64,000 bases of DNA from Neocallimastix lanati (nom. inval.). Taxonomy: Eukaryota; Neocallimastigomycota; Neocallimastigomycetes; Neocallimastigales; Neocallimastigaceae. The position numbers and the translations under genes were made by a program. The stretch lies in contig JACVTC010000001.1 in assembly GCA_016946835.1 (NCBI GenBank), positions 1,323,501-1,387,500 of the forward strand, read 5' to 3'. Positions 1-16,854 of this stretch are shown here, piece after piece (position 1 is the first letter of the stretch; each line of letters begins with the position of its first letter). The notes under the pieces are model-generated. The model saw only the letters and a program-made list of their open reading frames with translations, was not told the origin of the DNA and searched no databases.

Positions 1-59
1 TAATAATAATAAAAAAAAAAAAATCTGTCTATTAATTAAATATATTTTTAAACTTACAC

Positions 60-92
<33 letters not shown>

Positions 93-1140
93 CGTAATTT
101 CATTAAAATATATTTATTAAATGTTAATTTAATTAAATATATTAAAAAAAAAAAAAAAAAAAGTCAATCATGAAATATTATTTAAAAAATCTTCAATCAT
201 TAAAAAAAAATATATTTTTTTTTTTACATAAAACAAAGTAAAAGTAATAATAATTATAATATAAAGAATAATAAATAAATAAATAAATAAATAAATAAAT
301 GTATCTATAAATAATAAATTTGATTAATAAATAATTAGATATAAATTTAATTTGGATTGAACCTATTTATATAAATAAATAATCAAATAATAAATCATAT
401 ATCATTTATAGTAATATAAAATTAAAGTATACTATAAATAAGAGGATTTACAACAAAATCGCAAATAAAATCATAACGTTATCAACAAAAAAAAAAATTA
501 AAAAAAAAAAAAAAAATTAATATATTTATATTTATTTTACAAAGAAAATAAGTATTTTATAAAATAATCAATTTCATTTATAGTTCAACTTTTTAAAAAA
601 AGTAATTATATGAATAATTTTTAATTTCGTATATATTAATTAATTAATAATAATAATAATAAAATTTCAATTAAATTAAAAAATTGGAATTAATTAATTG
701 TTTTTTTTTTGATTGAAAAAAACAAAAAACAAAACAAAACAAAACAAAAATTATTTGTTTGATTAGAAAGAAAAGAGAGAGAACAAAAAAAGAAAAAAAA
801 AATTATTTATTTGATTAGAAAGAAAAGAGAGAGAACAAAAAAAGAAAAAAAAAAAAAATTTTTTTTATATATTTTATTTTAAAATATATAAGATAAATAA
901 TATAAATAGAATTTTTTTTTTTTTAAAAAATATTGATTATCAACAATTACAAAAAGAAAAAAAAAATCTAACCAAAAAATAAGAAGGAATCAAAAATTTA
1001 CAATCATTATAAGGAAATATATATTTTTAAAACATAAATTTAAATAATATATATGTATATGTATATGTATATATATACCTAAAGAATATTCATTTAATTC
1101 AACTATTATTAATTAATAGTATTTATATTATTATTTATTT

Positions 1141-1174
<34 letters not shown>

Positions 1175-1688
1175 TTATAATTTTAATCAGTATTATTCGT
1201 TATAGGTATTATTTATTATATATATATTTTTATAAGTAATATCTCATATTTATTTTAATTTTTTATTAATAAATTAATAATTTTTAATAATTTTATTAAT
1301 ATTTTTTTTTTTTTTTTATTTTAAAAATTATATATCTTTATTTTTATTTTTATTTTTTTTTTTTTGCAAAATTTAATTTTATTTTTTTTTTTTTTTATAA
1401 TTTTTTTTCTTTTAATTAGTAATGTTATTATTATTTTTGCTTTACTTTTAGATGATATAAATATATATATATATTTTTTTTGTTAATTTTTTTTTTATTG
1501 ATAAAATATATATATATAAATAAAAAAAAATTATTATTTTTATATTAACATTTTCATTTTTTTTTTATTTTTTATTTTTTTTTTTAATTTCATTTCATTT
1601 CATTTTATTTTTATTATTTTTATTATTATTTTTTTTTTTTAAACGCAATAAATAAATAAATAAATAAAAATTAATTTTAATAATAATG

Positions 1689-1724
<36 letters not shown>

Positions 1725-2025
1725 TAAAAAAAAAAAGAGTGTGTAAATTTTAATTATTTGGACATAATAGTATCAAAGTAGATGTAGATAACATTTTTTT
1801 ATTTTTTTTTTCTTTAGTAGAAAGAGATAAGCGATGTCAACCATTTAAGTTGATTTTAAATGATATATATAGAAAGAAAAGAAAATAAAATAAAAAAAAA
1901 AAAAAAAATTCCCAATTCCTTTTTTTTTTTTTTTTTTTTTTCTTTAGTGGAAAAAGATAAGCGATGTCAACCATTTAAGTTGATTTTAAATGATATATAT
2001 ATATAGAAAGAAAAGAAAAGAAAAG

Positions 2026-2056
<31 letters not shown>

Positions 2057-2159
2057 TGATTATGTAGGTAGGTATGGTATGGTTATGGTATGATATGGTT
2101 TAATACAAGGGTGTCCGGTTTAAAGGAGCTCAAATGCCAAATGTCAAATGCCAAATGCC

Positions 2160-2307
2160 AAATACCAATACCAATACCAATACCAATACCAATACCAATA
2201 CCAATACCAATACCAATACCAATACCAATACCAATACCAATACCAATACCAATACCAATACCAATACTAATACCAATACCAATACCAATACCAATACCAA
2301 TACCAAT
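2160..2307. repeat. (TACCAA)n hexanucleotide microsatellite
   Basis: About 25 nearly perfect copies of the hexamer ACCAAT/TACCAA, with one visible change to TACTAA. It is flanked on the left by degenerate CCAAATG units and on the right by GTCAAT units and a CT-rich tract. The CT tract and a following AAAAGAGAGAAG can pair as a short hairpin. All six frames are open only because the unit has no stop. Confidence 0.9.
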
Positions 2308-2555
2308 GTCAATGTCAATGCCTCTTCTCTCTCTCTCTTTTCTCTCTCTCTCTCTTTTTGATCTTTGATCTTTGAAAAGAGAGAAGACCATAATTTATTT
2401 TTTAACTTTTTTTTTTTTTTTTTTTTTTTAAAATATATATGTATATGTATATATATTTAATAAAGGTATGAATAACTAATGTTAAACGTTTGCAATAATT
2501 GCGTCTATAAAAAAAAAGGAATAATAATAATAATAATAAATATTAGTTATATCTA

Positions 2556-2682
<127 letters not shown>

Positions 2683-3185
2683 TTGGTGATATAATAATAG
2701 TAATAATATATAAATAAATGATACTCTGATATAATAATTGTTATATTAAACACTTAAAAAAATCAGAAACGATATTTGTATTTGATTATGTGTTTATATA
2801 TATATATTTTATTGCTTCTACAATATGAACTATTCATTTATTTTTATTCATAGTATTTTTAATCATTTTTCTATAATAGTCTTAATAATATTGGTATACA
2901 TTTAACGTTAATACTATGTATGATAACTATTAAATAAAAAAAAAAAAAAAAAAGTATTTTACAATTATTAATGTAGTATGATACACAATGTAATTAAACA
3001 ACATTAACTGTGATAGTTAACATTCCCCTTCCCCCCCACCTCCCTTGTACATTGTCATCTTCTACATTTTTTTTTTTTTTTTTTTTTTTTTTCATGAAAA
3101 AATATGGCAAAAAAGTATTTGATATTTTGAATCTTGGGTGTCTTTTCTTTAATATTATACATTTTTTATTACAAATTTTTTAAGG

Positions 3186-3222
<37 letters not shown>

Positions 3223-3319
3223 AGGTAATGAGTGGAAATTAAATTATTTTATATGTTTTTTTTTTTTTTTTTTTTTTATAAAGGTAATGAGTGGAAATTA
3301 AATTATTTTATATGTTTTT

Positions 3320-3369
<50 letters not shown>

Positions 3370-3449
3370 GAGCTAAAGGCATTTCTTCAATAGAAAATCT
3401 ATTATATATATATATTATTCCTTTGTAACCTACTTTTTTTTTTTTTTTC

Positions 3450-3942
3450 GTAAATTATTCTATGGGGATTGTCCATTTAGGTTTTGTAATCCCCTCTATT
3501 AGAAATAGATACTTCTTTAATAATGTTTGATAGTGATTTTTTTTATTTTTTTTTTAAATATGTTAATTCCTGTCCCACTATCAATGATTTCATGACTCTT
3601 TGTTCCTATCTTCTTCATCATTATTTTCTTCTGTAATATTCTTTGATAAATTAAAAGAATAAAGAATATCTTTAATATTCTTTGATATATAATCAATCTA
3701 ATTCTTCAGAGTCAAAGAATAATTTCGAAATCGTAATACCATTTATGAAAGTTTTCATTTGTAATTTTTTTTTAAAATTTTTGAAGATGAAATATATTAA
3801 TTATATTAGTAAAAAGGCTCTTTATTATGCCTCCCCTTTTTCACTTGGTTCCATTAACATTAAAAATTCATAGTAGGAGTAGTATTACTCAATCCATAAT
3901 TAATACTGATATGCTATGTTTGTTACATTGGCTCATCTTATA

Positions 3943-3950
<8 letters not shown>
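3450..3950 (-). pseudogene. Possible decayed retrotransposon gag-pol (aspartic protease region)
   Basis: On the minus strand near 3560-3610 the sequence reads EIIDSGTGINIF, which resembles the D-S/T-G active site and following strand of LTR-retrotransposon aspartic proteases (D-S-G-A/T/S-G-x-x-I). A shifted frame further along gives SLSNIIKEVSISNRG, the type of sequence that follows this motif in Ty1/copia proteases. Stops and frameshifts interrupt every frame. Base composition is clearly richer in G+C than the surroundings, as expected of former coding DNA. The assignment rests on a very short motif and is tentative; the rest of the element cannot be traced. Confidence 0.3.
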
Positions 3951-4002
<52 letters not shown>

Positions 4003-4458
4003 AATAAATCAAAAAAAAAAAAAGTTTCTTCTTTTAAAGGTTACATTAAAAGATATACTACTACTATTAGTACTTATTAGTACATATGCCCTTTCTCGAA
4101 ACTTTCATATTTTTCTCTATTGCTGATTTATGTGCGTTAGTACAAACTCTAAGTGTTTCTATATATAGTTAAAATTTAATTGCAATTGCATCATTAAAGA
4201 TTTTATTAAACAATATATTCCTATGATGAGTAAGTAATTTTGGGCGAAGGAATCTCGTCCTCTGTATATATATATATATTTAAAAAAAAAAAAAAAAAAA
4301 AACAAGAAAAGAAATATCAAAAAGTTTAGTAAAAAAAAAACTCTTCACAACAAAGAGAATCAATGAAGAACCTCTATTACTATATTACTAGACCTTCTAG
4401 TACTTTTTATACAAATATTAATAATAGTCATTATTATAATATATATATATAATTAAAA

Positions 4459-4459
<1 letters not shown>

Positions 4460-4502
<43 letters not shown>

Positions 4503-4504
4503 TA

Positions 4505-4595
<91 letters not shown>

Positions 4596-4640
4596 TAATA
4601 ATAATGATAATAATAATGATAATAATAATGATGATAATAA
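4460..4640. repeat. (AAT)n array with GAT interruptions
   Basis: Roughly 60 AAT units with scattered GAT variants, passing into TAAA repeats on the right. Non-coding. Confidence 0.85.
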
Positions 4641-4934
4641 TAATAATAAATAAATAAATAAATAAATAAATATATAAATAAATAAATAAATTAATTAATT
4701 AATAAATAAATAAATAAGTAAATAATATTAAATAAAATAAATAAATATATATACGTAATAATTAATAAATAAATAATAATTAATAAATGAATAAATAAAT
4801 AAATAAAACTATTAATGATTATATCCACTGTGAATAAATATTATAGCACACTTTATAATGATATTATATAAGAAAAGTAATTTAGGAGTTTTTTTTTTTT
4901 TTTTCATGTTATATTGAATTATTATTATACTGAT

Positions 4935-5070
4935 TTTAAAGTAAATGAAAGATATCATAATCATATACAATGATAAATCTGAGTTCATCAACTCTATTAA
5001 TAAAAAGCTACTTAATCATAATTGTAAATATATTCAATTTAATGTAGTTTTAATCTTTAATTGGATCTAA
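4935..5070 (+). pseudogene. Possible retroelement integrase scrap
   Basis: One frame reads YNDKSEFINSINKKLLNH followed by NCKYIQFN. This resembles the catalytic-core segment of LTR-retrotransposon integrases, where a D-N-G-x-E-F motif precedes a helix and a short strand. Here the usual DNG is NDK, so a catalytic signature is not intact. The frame ends at a stop after about 45 codons. Similarity is by eye only and could be chance, but the segment is less repetitive than its surroundings and lies close to another possible retroelement fragment. Confidence 0.22.
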
Positions 5071-5089
5071 CCTATTAGATGTAGAATTA

Positions 5090-5825
5090 ATATGATACCC
5101 ACTCATGTTCATCAGATATATTATTAAAATTAAAAGAAATTTGTTTAAAGTATTAAAATGTTATAATAAAAAAAAAAAAAGATCAGTTTTAATGCCTATT
5201 TAACTGTTTGATATTTATAGATAAAAATCTTTTGATTTCATCAATAATATTCATAATATAAATTAAAAAAAAAAAAAAAATAACATAATAAGGTGGTTTT
5301 TAATATATATTGATGTAAATGCAAATAGAAATTATAAAATTTATCAATTATCATATATAATGCTAATAGATGGTAGTACAGGAAGCCAATTATTTGGAAG
5401 TAAAGACGACGCCGATTTGTTATGCATATTGTGCTTTTATTCAATAAAGGTTATATCTTGCTTGTTGAGAAATGGGGAACCTCATCAATATAGGATCGAT
5501 CTATCTATTTTTATCATATCATATAATTATATATGATAAATAATAAATAATATACTATTATATACAATACTTTATAATTATTTAAATATTATTTATTATA
5601 TGAAAAATAAATAAATAAATAAATAAATAAATAAGTAAATATAATAATAAATAAAAATAAATATATATATATAAGTAATAATAAATAAATAAATAATAAT
5701 TAATAAATGAATAAAATAGATAAATCTTTTATTACTAAATTTTATTTATATTAATGAATTTTTTTATATAATTTTATTTTCATCAATAATTAAATTATAT
5801 AAAAATTTTTAATTCATTAATTGAG

Positions 5826-5896
<71 letters not shown>

Positions 5897-7315
5897 AAAT
5901 TTATTAAAAATTAAATAGACCCTAAGACATTTTATTTTAGGGTAAATATTTGAACTTTAAAATAATTTTATATACCTAATTTTTAATTTATAGGAAATAT
6001 TGAAATTAATCAATAATTATTATAAATTGTTATATATCTATTTTTGTTGCTCAGTTTTTATTTATTAATTATATTTATTTAAATATAAATTATTATTATT
6101 ATTATTTGATATTATTATTTGATATTATTATTTAATAATAATTTAAAAAGTATTATATTTATATTTATTAATTATTAATCATAGTATTTATTATAATTTT
6201 TCCAATTAATAAATAAAAGAATTTACTATAAAAGTCATATATTTGATTTTTCATCAATCAAATGAAAATTATTATTATATTAAATTCTAAGCGAATCATA
6301 TTAATATAAAAATTTTTAATCAAAGAGTGTTTTAAATATTTAAAAAAAAATATAAAGTTAATATTTAAAAAATATTTAAAAAATATTTTTATAATATATA
6401 TATTTTAATATAGATATTACTTTTTTTTTAATATATATTTTTAAGTTATATATATCTATTAGGGCTTTTTTTTTTTTTATGAAAAAAAAAGTGCACATAA
6501 ATATAAATAAAAAAAAAAAAAAAAAACTATTTAATGTAATATAACTTAATAATAATAAATTATTATTTAAATTAATAAATTTTTATAATTCTATATTTTA
6601 TATTTTTTTTTTTATTTGATTTATTTAAATTAAAAACGAAAAAAAAAATAAAAAAATAAAAAAAGGATAAATTTTAATACATTATCCTTTTTAATACATT
6701 ATGTAATGTATCTCTTTGTTTTATCCAATGATACTCGAAGAATAATTCATAAAAATATTTTTTATATTTAATACAATGTAAATATAATATATTATACCAA
6801 TATAGTTTAAATAATTGAAAGATTAAATACCAAAAAAAAAAAAAATTTGTACTAAAATAAAAATAAAAAAAAAAAGATTAATTGTATAAATTTTTTTTTT
6901 TTTTTTTGCAATTTTTTAGTTATTTCATAACTTTAATAAAAAAAAAAAAAAAAAACTTTTGCTTTCCCTATTTTTTTTTTATTAAATATAAAAGGTAAAA
7001 GACTTATATATTATATAAATATATAATAGATTTAAATTTAAATTTATATATTGATAGTATTAGAAAAATTTAGAAAGTCTATTTATTTATTTATTGTAAA
7101 AATGATTATATTTTATCTTTACTAATAATTTTAAATATATAATAATTTGTTTATATATTTATTAAATAATAATAACAATTCTGATAAAAATTTAACGAAT
7201 AATCAAACAATAAAAAAAAAAATTTAAAAATAAAAAAAATAAAAATATAATACTTTTATTGAAAAATAATATATACGTAATGATAATTAAATTACAAAAT
7301 AGATAATATATAAAA
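5090..7315. other. Intergenic, mostly AT repeats; short unexplained G+C-richer patch at 5361-5500
   Basis: The only segment with ordinary complexity is about 5361-5500, open on the plus strand from an ATG at 5361 (MLIDGSTGSQLFGSKDDADL...). I do not recognise it; it may be a further transposon scrap. The rest is (TAAA)n, poly(A)/poly(T) and AT-rich filler up to the carrier gene. Confidence 0.5.
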
Positions 7316-9138
7316 ATGGCTATGCCAAGAGCTCTTACTATGGCCGCAATGGCCAAATTCAGTAATGACCTTAATACTGAAAAGCAACATAAAGGTCCAA
7401 GTTTATTTAAGGGTCAAGTAACTCCAAAGAGTTGGTTCACTAGTTACGTTGTTGGTGCTGGTGGTGCTTTCTTTGCTGGTATGCAAAATAATAATAATAA
7501 AAAAAAATATATATATATATTTATTTATATAACTATATATAAATATTTTATTTTATTTTTTTTTTTTTCAATTGTTATTGATATAAAGATGATTATAAGT
7601 TTGGATATATAAATAATTAGAAATTTTTATTTAAAAATTGAAGGAATAAAAAAATAAATAGATAATTATAAATTTTATATCTATAAAATTGAAGAAATTA
7701 AAATATATTTTAAGAATAAAAACAGAAATTAAATACAATATTATAAAATTAATAATACAAGAGTAATTTATATTGATTTATTTGTAGCTATTAAATTTTA
7801 AATAAAATAAAATTAATAGTGAAAAAAAAAATTTAAATATCTTTATATAAAAGTTTTACAATAGTTAAAAAAATAATTAAAATAATTTTAAAAAGTATTA
7901 GATCAATTATTTAAAAAAAAAAATAATTGTGGAGATTTGAATTTATATTAAAAAATATTTTCCCCACTATAATTGAAAAAAAAATAGTAAATAGAATTAT
8001 CTTTTTTTTTTTTTTTTTTTTAGTAAAAAATAAAAACTTTTTTAAAAATATATATATATATTTTATTATTATAAATATATGTTTTCAAATTTTATAATAT
8101 ATATTATTATTGCATATAAATTATTAATAAAATATTTTAATATAATAAAATTTTATTTTTATAAATTTTGATATATATTATTTAACAAAACTAAACAAAA
8201 TAAAATAAACAAAAAAAAAAAATAAAAAAAAAAAATAAAAAATTAAATTAAAATAATAAAAAAAAATAGAGGTTGGTTTTTATCCATTTGAAGGTTTACC
8301 TCAAAAGCACTTTGTAAAGGTTACTGGTCCAAATGGTGCTGCTAAAACTGTTTTCAAATACAAACAATTTGTTAAGGATTGGTCTTATTTAATCAAATAC
8401 AAGGTTAATGGTTCCGGTATTCTTGTTGCAAGTTATGGTTTATATAAGGCTGGTACTAAGGTTTATTTACCAGACTTCCACCCAGTTTACCAATCTTTAA
8501 TTGCTGCTTCTTTAGCTGTTGCAACTCAAACTGGTATTATCTATCCATTAACTAAGGCTTACAATTGGAGAGCCGAACAAATTGCTCTTGCTGCTAAGAA
8601 TGGTGTTAAGGTTAAGACTCCATGTATTGGTAAGGCTATGATTCAAATGGCTAAGGCTAATGGAATTGGTAGTTTATACAAGGGTTACATTACTAATTAT
8701 AATATTGCTGCCCCAACTCTTATGTGGTACTATACTATGGATGAAGTTTATCTTAAGGCCTTAAAGAAGAGATGGGCTAAGAACCACCCAGAAAACCCAA
8801 TTGTTCCATGGTACATTCCAGCTATTGCTGGTACTACTGGTTCCTTAACTGCTATTTTAATTGCTTCTCCAGTTGAATACTTAAGAGAAACTGTTGCTAA
8901 CAAGAAGGCTAAAACATTAAAATTCAATCCAAACAAGGCTGTACCAGCTAAGATTACTCGTGATTCTCTTCACGTTTCTCCAAGATACACTATTAAGAAG
9001 ATTACCGGCCCAATGGTCCGTAGAACTTACAACCAAACTCCAGAAACTATTCGTCAAACTGTTGGTAGTTCCTTAAAGGCTACTTTACAAGGTCCAACTG
9101 TTAGAGATATTATTAAGCGTGCTATCTTACGTCATTAA
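7316..9138 (+). CDS. Divergent mitochondrial carrier family (SLC25-like) protein, probably hydrogenosomal/mitochondrial inner membrane
   Basis: Two exons, 7316-7478 and 8270-9138, joined through a GTATGC donor and a TAG acceptor, give 343 residues, close to the roughly 300-residue family norm plus a short N-terminal extension. Three repeats can be seen, each starting with a hydrophobic helix ending at a proline: YPFEGL near residue 60, YPLTKAY near 147 and SPVEYLR at 254-260. Only the third fits the family signature P-x-[DE]-x-x-[KR]; the first two have lost the basic residue, and the first keeps only the acidic one. The C-terminus is strongly basic. Codon use (GGT, GCT, AAG, CCA) is much more biased than in neighbours, suggesting high expression. 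Known family members move nucleotides or metabolites across the organelle inner membrane; the substrate cannot be inferred here. The 5' start is the first ATG after a long AT-rich leader. A metabolite exchanger of the hydrogenosome is plausible but inferred. Confidence 0.6.
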
Positions 9139-12530
<3,392 letters not shown>

Positions 12531-13550
12531 ATGGGTTTTGGTTTAAAACAAATTTGTATGATAACTGCGGTTGGTACTGGCGTTATAGCTGGTGTAGCAA
12601 TTGCATCTAGAAATGATTATAGTACTGAGAAAATGTGGAATAAAACAAAGAAAAATGTTGTTCAAATGACAAAAAGAGCTACTAAAATTATTAATTCAAA
12701 GAAAAATGAAGTTATTGAAGTTGAAAAATCAGATAGTGAAACTTTGATGGCAGCTTCATTAGCTAGAGTTATTGATGTAGTTTTAGAAGATAGTGAAATT
12801 ATTGTTGCAAATGGAAACACTAATGCAAGCAATACAACTGAAGATTCCACTGAAAGTCATAAAATTATAACTTTACCATCAATTAATCAAGTAAAATTAT
12901 TTTTATATTTTATATTTTATATTTTATATTTTATTTTTATATTTCTTTCTTTTAATATCTTTTTTTATTTTATTTTATTTAACCTAATATATTAATTTTA
13001 AATATATATATGTAATAAAAATATTATAATAATATATTATATATATATATTTTGAAATTCAAACATTATATATAAATAAAAAAACAAAAATAAAAACAAA
13101 AACAAAAACAAAAACAAATAAACATTTATAAAAATAATAATAAAAAGATTTATTATACTCAAGATGTATGTTCTAATCTTTTCTTCATTAATTGTGATTT
13201 GGATAATGCTAAATTAAGAAAAAGTTTAGAAAATCTATTAAATACTTATGGTGTTCTCTCTGGAAGATTAATAAAAAATAAAAAGGTATTAAAAATTTAA
13301 TATATTCTTAATTTAAACATAGTTTATAATTATAATAATTATTTAAATATCAAATGTAATATTTAACAAAAAAAAAAAAAAAAAAAAAAACTATGTTTAA
13401 TAATACATTTGATATTTAAATAATTATTATAATTATAAATTATATTTATTTGTATCAACAATTTGTACATGTTAAATAATTAAAAATTTGTTATTTTATT
13501 TATTCAATAAATAATATATAAATGAATAATAAAATTAAATTAATAATATT

Positions 13551-13583
<33 letters not shown>

Positions 13584-14354
13584 ATATTAAATAAATTATT
13601 AAAATATGACAGACTGATTTATATGAAGTAAGCTTAAATAATAAAGGTGTATTTTTCTCTATGGTAAAATATGATGGTAATATGAGTGACATTTTACCTA
13701 ATGTAAAAGAAAACAATTTATCACCAAATTATTCTAATTTATTTGGTCAGGATTATTCATTAAGTCAATATGTTAGTTTAAGTTTACCAATACTTCAAAT
13801 TCGAATTACTCATTTTAATGATAATAAAACCTGTATTGGTGTACGTTACCCAACTATTATTGCTGATATTACATCTATTTCTAAATTCATTGAAGATTGG
13901 TCTGTTTTATATCGTGGAGAAGAAATTCAGAAGGCAACTGTTTTTAATTTCAATTGGATTTCTCAAGTTGTTAAAGCTTCTGATAATAATGTATTACCAA
14001 TTACATATCAACCGTTAGCTTTTAATAAAATTAAATCTGTAAAATGGGTTAAATTAGCATTCCAAATGGTCTATGAATGGATTGTTGATGGTGGTTTCCA
14101 GACGAAGAGCTTCTTTATTTCTGATGAACAATTAGAAAAATTGAGGGATCAGGTTATTGCTGATGCTAAATTTGCTAATGAAAAACAAGCTCCTGCTCAA
14201 TCTTCCACTACGGATGCAACCACTGATGCAACTGCTGCAGATGATTCTTCAAATATTGATTGGATATCTGATAAGGATGTTCTTATTGCTCATATTTGGA
14301 AGGTAAATATTTATATAAATTATTAATTAAATTATTAATTAAATTATTAATTAA

Positions 14355-14396
<42 letters not shown>

Positions 14397-14435
14397 ACTT
14401 TATTCTTTTACACTACTTCAAAATTTATGTTATTT

Positions 14436-14475
<40 letters not shown>

Positions 14476-15105
14476 GATTTTAAATAATATGTATTATTTT
14501 GAATTTATTTTTATTTCTAATAAATTCATTTATATATACATACATACATATATATTTATATATATATAAAGAAAATTTCTATTATTCCAAGAAAAGTTGC
14601 CTTCTCTAATAGAGTTTTCAAATGTAATAATTTAAGAGAATATGTTGATGATATTGAAAATGTATTTGGAAATATGAATGTTTACTCTGTAACTCCATTA
14701 ACCTATATTACTTTATTATCTCCACTTTACCATCTCTCTAAGAAGATTCATACAAGTATTATTAACTTTTCTTTTCAACTTGACAATTTATTACAATGGA
14801 TAAATGGTCAAGAAAATAGTGAATTACCTTTAATTGGTGTACCTGCAGTATTATATGGTAAACATTCTGATTTATTAGTTGATGATCTAGAGGTTGACCG
14901 TTCCAATATTCGTTTCAATAGTTCAGACAATGAAAAGGAAAGTGATGTTGTATGGATTTATAAGGAATTTAAACCAAGTATTCCAAATTGTTTAAATATT
15001 GTTAGAACATCTGAAATTTCCAGTAATACTCAGAAGGGTTACTATATTTATTTAACATTATCAAGACTTGATATGAATGCCTTTATCAATCAAGGTGGCA
15101 TATAG
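12531..15105 (+). CDS. Transferase/BAHD-type acyltransferase-like protein lacking the catalytic His
   Basis: Four exons, 12531-12890, 13148-13285, 13613-14302 and 14572-15105, all in phase 0 with GT-AG borders, give 573 residues. An N-terminal membrane-type segment (residues about 6-26) and a charged linker precede the transferase fold (Pfam Transferase family). Recognisable landmarks are LLNTYGVLSGRL at the end of exon 2 (plants: YYPLAGRL), NNKGVFF in exon 3, DVLIAHIWKK across exons 3-4 (ALTAHLWR) and GYYIYLTLSRLDMNAF near the end (GxxxxLSLxxxDMxxF). The family catalytic motif HxxxD reads T-I-I-A-D at residues 247-251, so the general-base His is Thr, and no clear DFGWG structural motif remains. 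Family enzymes transfer acyl groups from acyl-CoA to alcohols or amines; this one may be an inactive relative or use other chemistry. The leading membrane segment suggests membrane anchoring. Confidence 0.75.
13313..13440. repeat. Inverted repeat inside intron 2 of the acyltransferase-like gene
   Basis: Left arm (about 13329-13366, ending ATTTGA-complement) and right arm (about 13398-13436) are close reverse complements around a poly(A) tract; the shared core is ATTTGATATTTAAATAAT. AAACATAGTTT/AACTATGTTT also occurs as an inverted pair. It would fold as a hairpin of about 40 base pairs in the pre-mRNA. It could be a small foldback element or a local inverted duplication. Confidence 0.7.
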
Positions 15106-15181
15106 ATTATGATAAAATAATAAAAAAAAAAAAAAAAAAAAAAAAAAAAGATTTTAATATTTATATATTAATAATATTTTG

Positions 15182-15216
<35 letters not shown>

Positions 15217-15246
15217 TTTTAATATTTATATATTAATAATATTTTG

Positions 15247-15289
<43 letters not shown>

Positions 15290-15595
15290 ACTATAATAAA
15301 ATTAATAATTTAATAATTTAATTTTTAAATTTATAATTATTTAAAGTAAAAGTTTTAAAATTTATACAAATAAAAAAAAATAAATAAATAATCATAATAA
15401 TAAAAAAAAAAAAAAAAATATTAATTATTAAATATATATAATAAATTATAATATGTAAAATATGTAAAAGTAAATTACAAAAAAAAAAAAAAAAAAAAAA
15501 AATCATTATAAAATATCATTAATATTTCTTTATTTTTATTTTTTTTAATAAACAATTTAAAATAGGATTTAAATATAAAATGAAACTATTATAAA

Positions 15596-15630
<35 letters not shown>

Positions 15631-15764
15631 TTAAGTAATGATGATGATGAAAAGTATATAAATGAAATACTCTAAAAAACATTTTTAGAATATTTTAATT
15701 ATAAAGTGAAGTAATTGTTTAATAAGAAATAATATTTATATTATGAAAAAAAATTTTTTTTTGA

Positions 15765-15799
<35 letters not shown>

Positions 15800-16148
15800 A
15801 GAAAGTATATAATAACATTTTTTATTTGGCTAATCCTAAAGTATAATTTTTATTTATTTATTTATTTTCTTATTGTGATTTATTTATTAATTGTTTTTTT
15901 TTTTTTTTTTATTAATTGTTGTTGTTTTTTTATTAGTTCAATTTTTTTTTTTTTTTTATATATTTTAATACTCTTTAAAATTTAAATATGTAAAATGTTT
16001 TGAATTATAAAAAAAAAAAAATTACAAATATATACATACATACTTGCATATATAATTTGAAACCCTCTTTTAATAAAGGGGATTAATATTGTATGCAACA
16101 TTATCTTTATTATTTATTATTTTATTTTTTTTTTTTTTAAATAAAATA

Positions 16149-16212
<64 letters not shown>

Positions 16213-16706
16213 ACAAACAAACAAATAAACAAATAAATAAATAAATAAATAAATAAATAAATATTATAAAAAAATAAAAAAAAAAATTAATACAATAAAT
16301 AATTATTCATAGAGTCCATTACGAAACTAACAAATATGGACAAAATAAAAATTAAAATAAAAAAAAAAAAAAAAACACAACTATTTCCTAAATGATTATT
16401 TTATTATTTGAATTTTTTTTTTTTCTATAATTTATTTGAAAAAAATTTTTTTATTTATTGATTTTTATAAATATATGTATAATAAATATTAAATAAAAAG
16501 TAATTTTATATTATAAATATATTAAATAATTTTTTTTTTTTTTGATTTGCTTAAATATTAGAAATAAAAATTAAAACAAAAAAACAAAAAAAAAAAAGGA
16601 AATATTTTTATAAAATTAATTTCCTTTTTTTTTTTTTTTTTTTTTCTTCATTAATGATTAATGCTATGGATAAAGAAATAAATAATGAAAAATAATAATA
16701 AAAAAA

Positions 16707-16758
<52 letters not shown>

Positions 16759-16795
16759 CTTTCTAATTAAAATTAGAATAAAAATTAAAAAAATC

Positions 16796-16854
<59 letters not shown>

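Noticed and set aside
2160-2307. CRISPR-like regular repeat
   Set aside because: Units are contiguous hexamers with no spacers, in a eukaryotic genome.
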